NCBI RefSeq assembly: GCF_010389155.1
Contig: NC_057768.1
Span: 6,756,501-6,820,500 of the forward strand
Direction: 5' to 3'
DNA length: 64,000 nt
DNA from: Erigeron canadensis
Taxonomy: Eukaryota; Streptophyta; Magnoliopsida; Asterales; Asteraceae
Shown: piece by piece, positions 61,047-64,000 of the stretch
How positions within the stretch are numbered: position 1 is the stretch's first letter
Layout: each line of letters opens with the position of its first letter
The notes under the pieces: generated by a model
The model's input: only the letters and a program-made list of their open reading frames with translations
Database searches by the model: none
What the model was told of the DNA's origin: nothing
Translations under genes and position numbers: made by a program

Positions 61047-61383
61047 TTTCGTTAGGAAGATTAAGGGATAAATATCTTGTAATGTAACAAACTTTAAATG
61101 AATGTCTATAGTATGAAATAACTAAAGTTGTGTGTATTGTATGTAAACAACTCGAAAATAATGTTTATTGTATGTAAGAAAATGTATTCAACCAATTAAA
61201 ATCAGACAATTAAGTGACACCTCTATACGGTTGTCACGTATGTTTTCTTACATACAATAAACATTTTTTAAAGTTGTTTACACACAATACACAAACTTTA
61301 GTTATTTCTTACTATAGACATTCGTTCAAAGTTTGTTACATTCCAGGATACTTATCCCGGGTATTAATCATTTCCCTAAGAAT
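61047..61383. mobile_element. Palindromic MITE in the DWF4 upstream region
   Basis: The left arm (GTAACAAACTTTAAATGAATG, GTCTATAGTATGAAATAACT, TTTATTGTATGTAAGAAAA) is mirrored by the right arm (TTTTCTTACATACAATAAAC, AGTTATTTCTTACTATAGAC, GTTTGTTAC). Arms of about 130-150 bp meet near 61205. It ends about 230 bp before the DWF4 start codon. Confidence 0.8.
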
Positions 61384-62732
<1,349 letters not shown>

Positions 62733-63179
62733 TAATGCATGAATTCTATACATAACAATCCAAATGTGGAATATATGGTATGGCAATATGTCAAATAAAC
62801 AAGTTAACTTTGATCGAGTCTTTTCTAAAAGACAAATATTCTATTTTAGAAACTAATATATGCGAGATTCGAGCTCAACATACTATCCAATTAAATATCA
62901 TTGTGGTGTCTCGAATGCTAACTAATAACTTTAACTCATCCTAAAAAAAGTCAAAAATCATTTTACTCTTACAGTACTCTAATAAATATTGAGGACCAGT
63001 GTCAAAACCCGGCTTGGCCATCTTTTCCTCAAGACTCAAAAGCATCAATGATGTGAGCTAACTCCACATTGATAAATACTTCATCCGTCTCATTTTAAGT
63101 GTCTTAGTTTGACTTTCAAAGTCTTTTTCTTTTGATTTTGACCGTATATATTTATTTTTGTATTATATAACAATTCATA

Positions 63180-63448
63180 TCTACCAATAAACTAAAACAG
63201 GATTGAGATGTTTTTAAAACGACACGTGGCGGGATCCTTGATCTACACGTGTCCTTTTAATTAATTTTTTTATTTATATAAATTAGTTTTTCTAATTGTA
63301 TATGGATTCAATTTCCTCATTAGACTTAGAATTAAATTATAACGCTTGACTTATAGATACAAAACACATTATAACCTTATTTGATTGACCGTTTTCTCAT
63401 TAATAAAATTGTTTCTTTTTCTTTCTTAGTTCTTCAACTCCTATTACT

Positions 63449-63505
<57 letters not shown>

Positions 63506-63806
63506 TTATTAACATTAAAACTTCAAAAATTTGAGTTTACGATTTGAAATCACAAGACTATTTTTCGTCATCTACTATACTTACAAGTTTTGATTTTCAT
63601 GTGATTGTAAAAATTTAAGATAAATCCAAAACCCTAACTAAACATATATTATATTTATCATTACTGTATATTATAACTTGTTTCGATCATCGGTTTATTT
63701 AACCACAATTTATTTTGATACTCACAAATCATGTATGTGGCATATTCGAATTTTATTATGATATAATCTATATAACTACCGTACATCGTACGAGTATTAA
63801 GACTAG
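63180..63806 (+). mobile_element. Helitron-family element, copy 2, inside the Stowaway MITE
   Basis: It starts TCTACCAATAAACTAAAACA after an A and ends with hairpin CGTAC-ATC-GTACG, AGTATTAAGA and CTAG. The base after CTAG is A instead of the expected T, explained by one mutation when compared with the uninterrupted Stowaway. A (TAA)n run lies at 63450-63505. It is homologous along its length to copy 1 at 45492-46795. Confidence 0.78.
63450..63505. repeat. (TAA)n microsatellite
   Basis: About 18 TAA/AAT units inside Helitron copy 2, at the position where copy 1 carries the 283-bp Helitron. Confidence 0.95.
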
Positions 63807-64000
63807 AAAAATATATGAATAGATTGACTTTTAGATGTACTTTCATCCATATAACTTTCATGATACAAACAAATATATTTACGGTCAAAGTCGAAAGAAT
63901 AATACTTTAAAAGTCAACTTAGGACACTTAAAATGGGATGAAGGGAGTATGTATTTTGTTTATTTATTAACTAAAATTGTATATGCCTTCAATATTGTTA

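Larger units (their letters stand above)
63079..63947. mobile_element. Stowaway MITE in DWF4 intron 2, interrupted by a Helitron
   Basis: The left end CTTCATCCGTCTCATTTTAA and right end TTAAAATGGGATGAAGGGAG are inverted, with TA on both sides (63077-63078, 63948-63949). Without the insert (63180-63806) it is 242 bp, close to the Stowaway at 59499-59711, and the flanks of the insert rejoin to match that element's interior (TATAAAATATATGAATAGATTG). Confidence 0.85.

Overview
This is a stretch of plant nuclear genome, almost certainly from a eudicot. The genes have short exons, canonical GT-AG introns and plant-specific families, and they sit in a very AT-rich background full of plant-type transposons. 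I cannot name the species. There is no bacterial, organellar or viral gene content.

Eight protein genes can be built by joining exons. They are a polyol/monosaccharide transporter (9522-11514, +), a DUF620 protein (13429-15318, +), an ANP32-like acidic leucine-rich nuclear protein (29391-32439, +), a single-exon DUF1118 (RIQ-like) thylakoid protein (35419-35910, +), a PERK-type receptor-like kinase (37437-40231, +, with an apparent 1-nt frameshift near its start), a LIKE-COV membrane protein (43859-41369, -), a conserved 105-residue two-helix membrane protein (47822-50114, +), and the first two exons of CYP90B1/DWF4, the brassinosteroid C-22 hydroxylase (61613 onward, +). DWF4 runs off the window inside or after its second intron. 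The genes are functionally unrelated neighbours and each has its own promoter region. PERK and LIKE-COV converge tail to tail.

The rest is mostly transposon-derived. Region 207-5225 is a four-layer nest: a SINE split by a Gypsy-type solo LTR, which is split by a PIF/Harbinger-like element, which holds a fourth insertion of about 1 kb. Region 5.2-8.6 kb has a 1.2-kb foldback element, a CACTA element and a SINE. Region 16.9-22.2 kb has several short Helitrons and two intact SINEs with target duplications. Region 23.5-28.2 kb is a decayed Copia polyprotein interrupted by a 2.6-kb solo LTR. Region 34.0-35.3 kb is a Helitron carrying a MULE-like foldback, just upstream of the DUF1118 gene. Region 44.0-46.8 kb has a LINE 3' end, a palindromic MITE, and a Helitron that itself holds a smaller Helitron and a MITE. 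Region 56.0-61.4 kb is a run of MITEs ending with a palindrome in the DWF4 promoter. DWF4 intron 2 contains a Stowaway MITE split by a second copy of the Helitron family seen at 45.5 kb.

I found no new enzymatic or defence system. The most unusual material is the resolvable nested insertion architecture, the PERK frameshift and the 66-nt in-frame intron of LIKE-COV. All exon joins, family names and element classes come from reading the sequence and recalling families. No database search was run.
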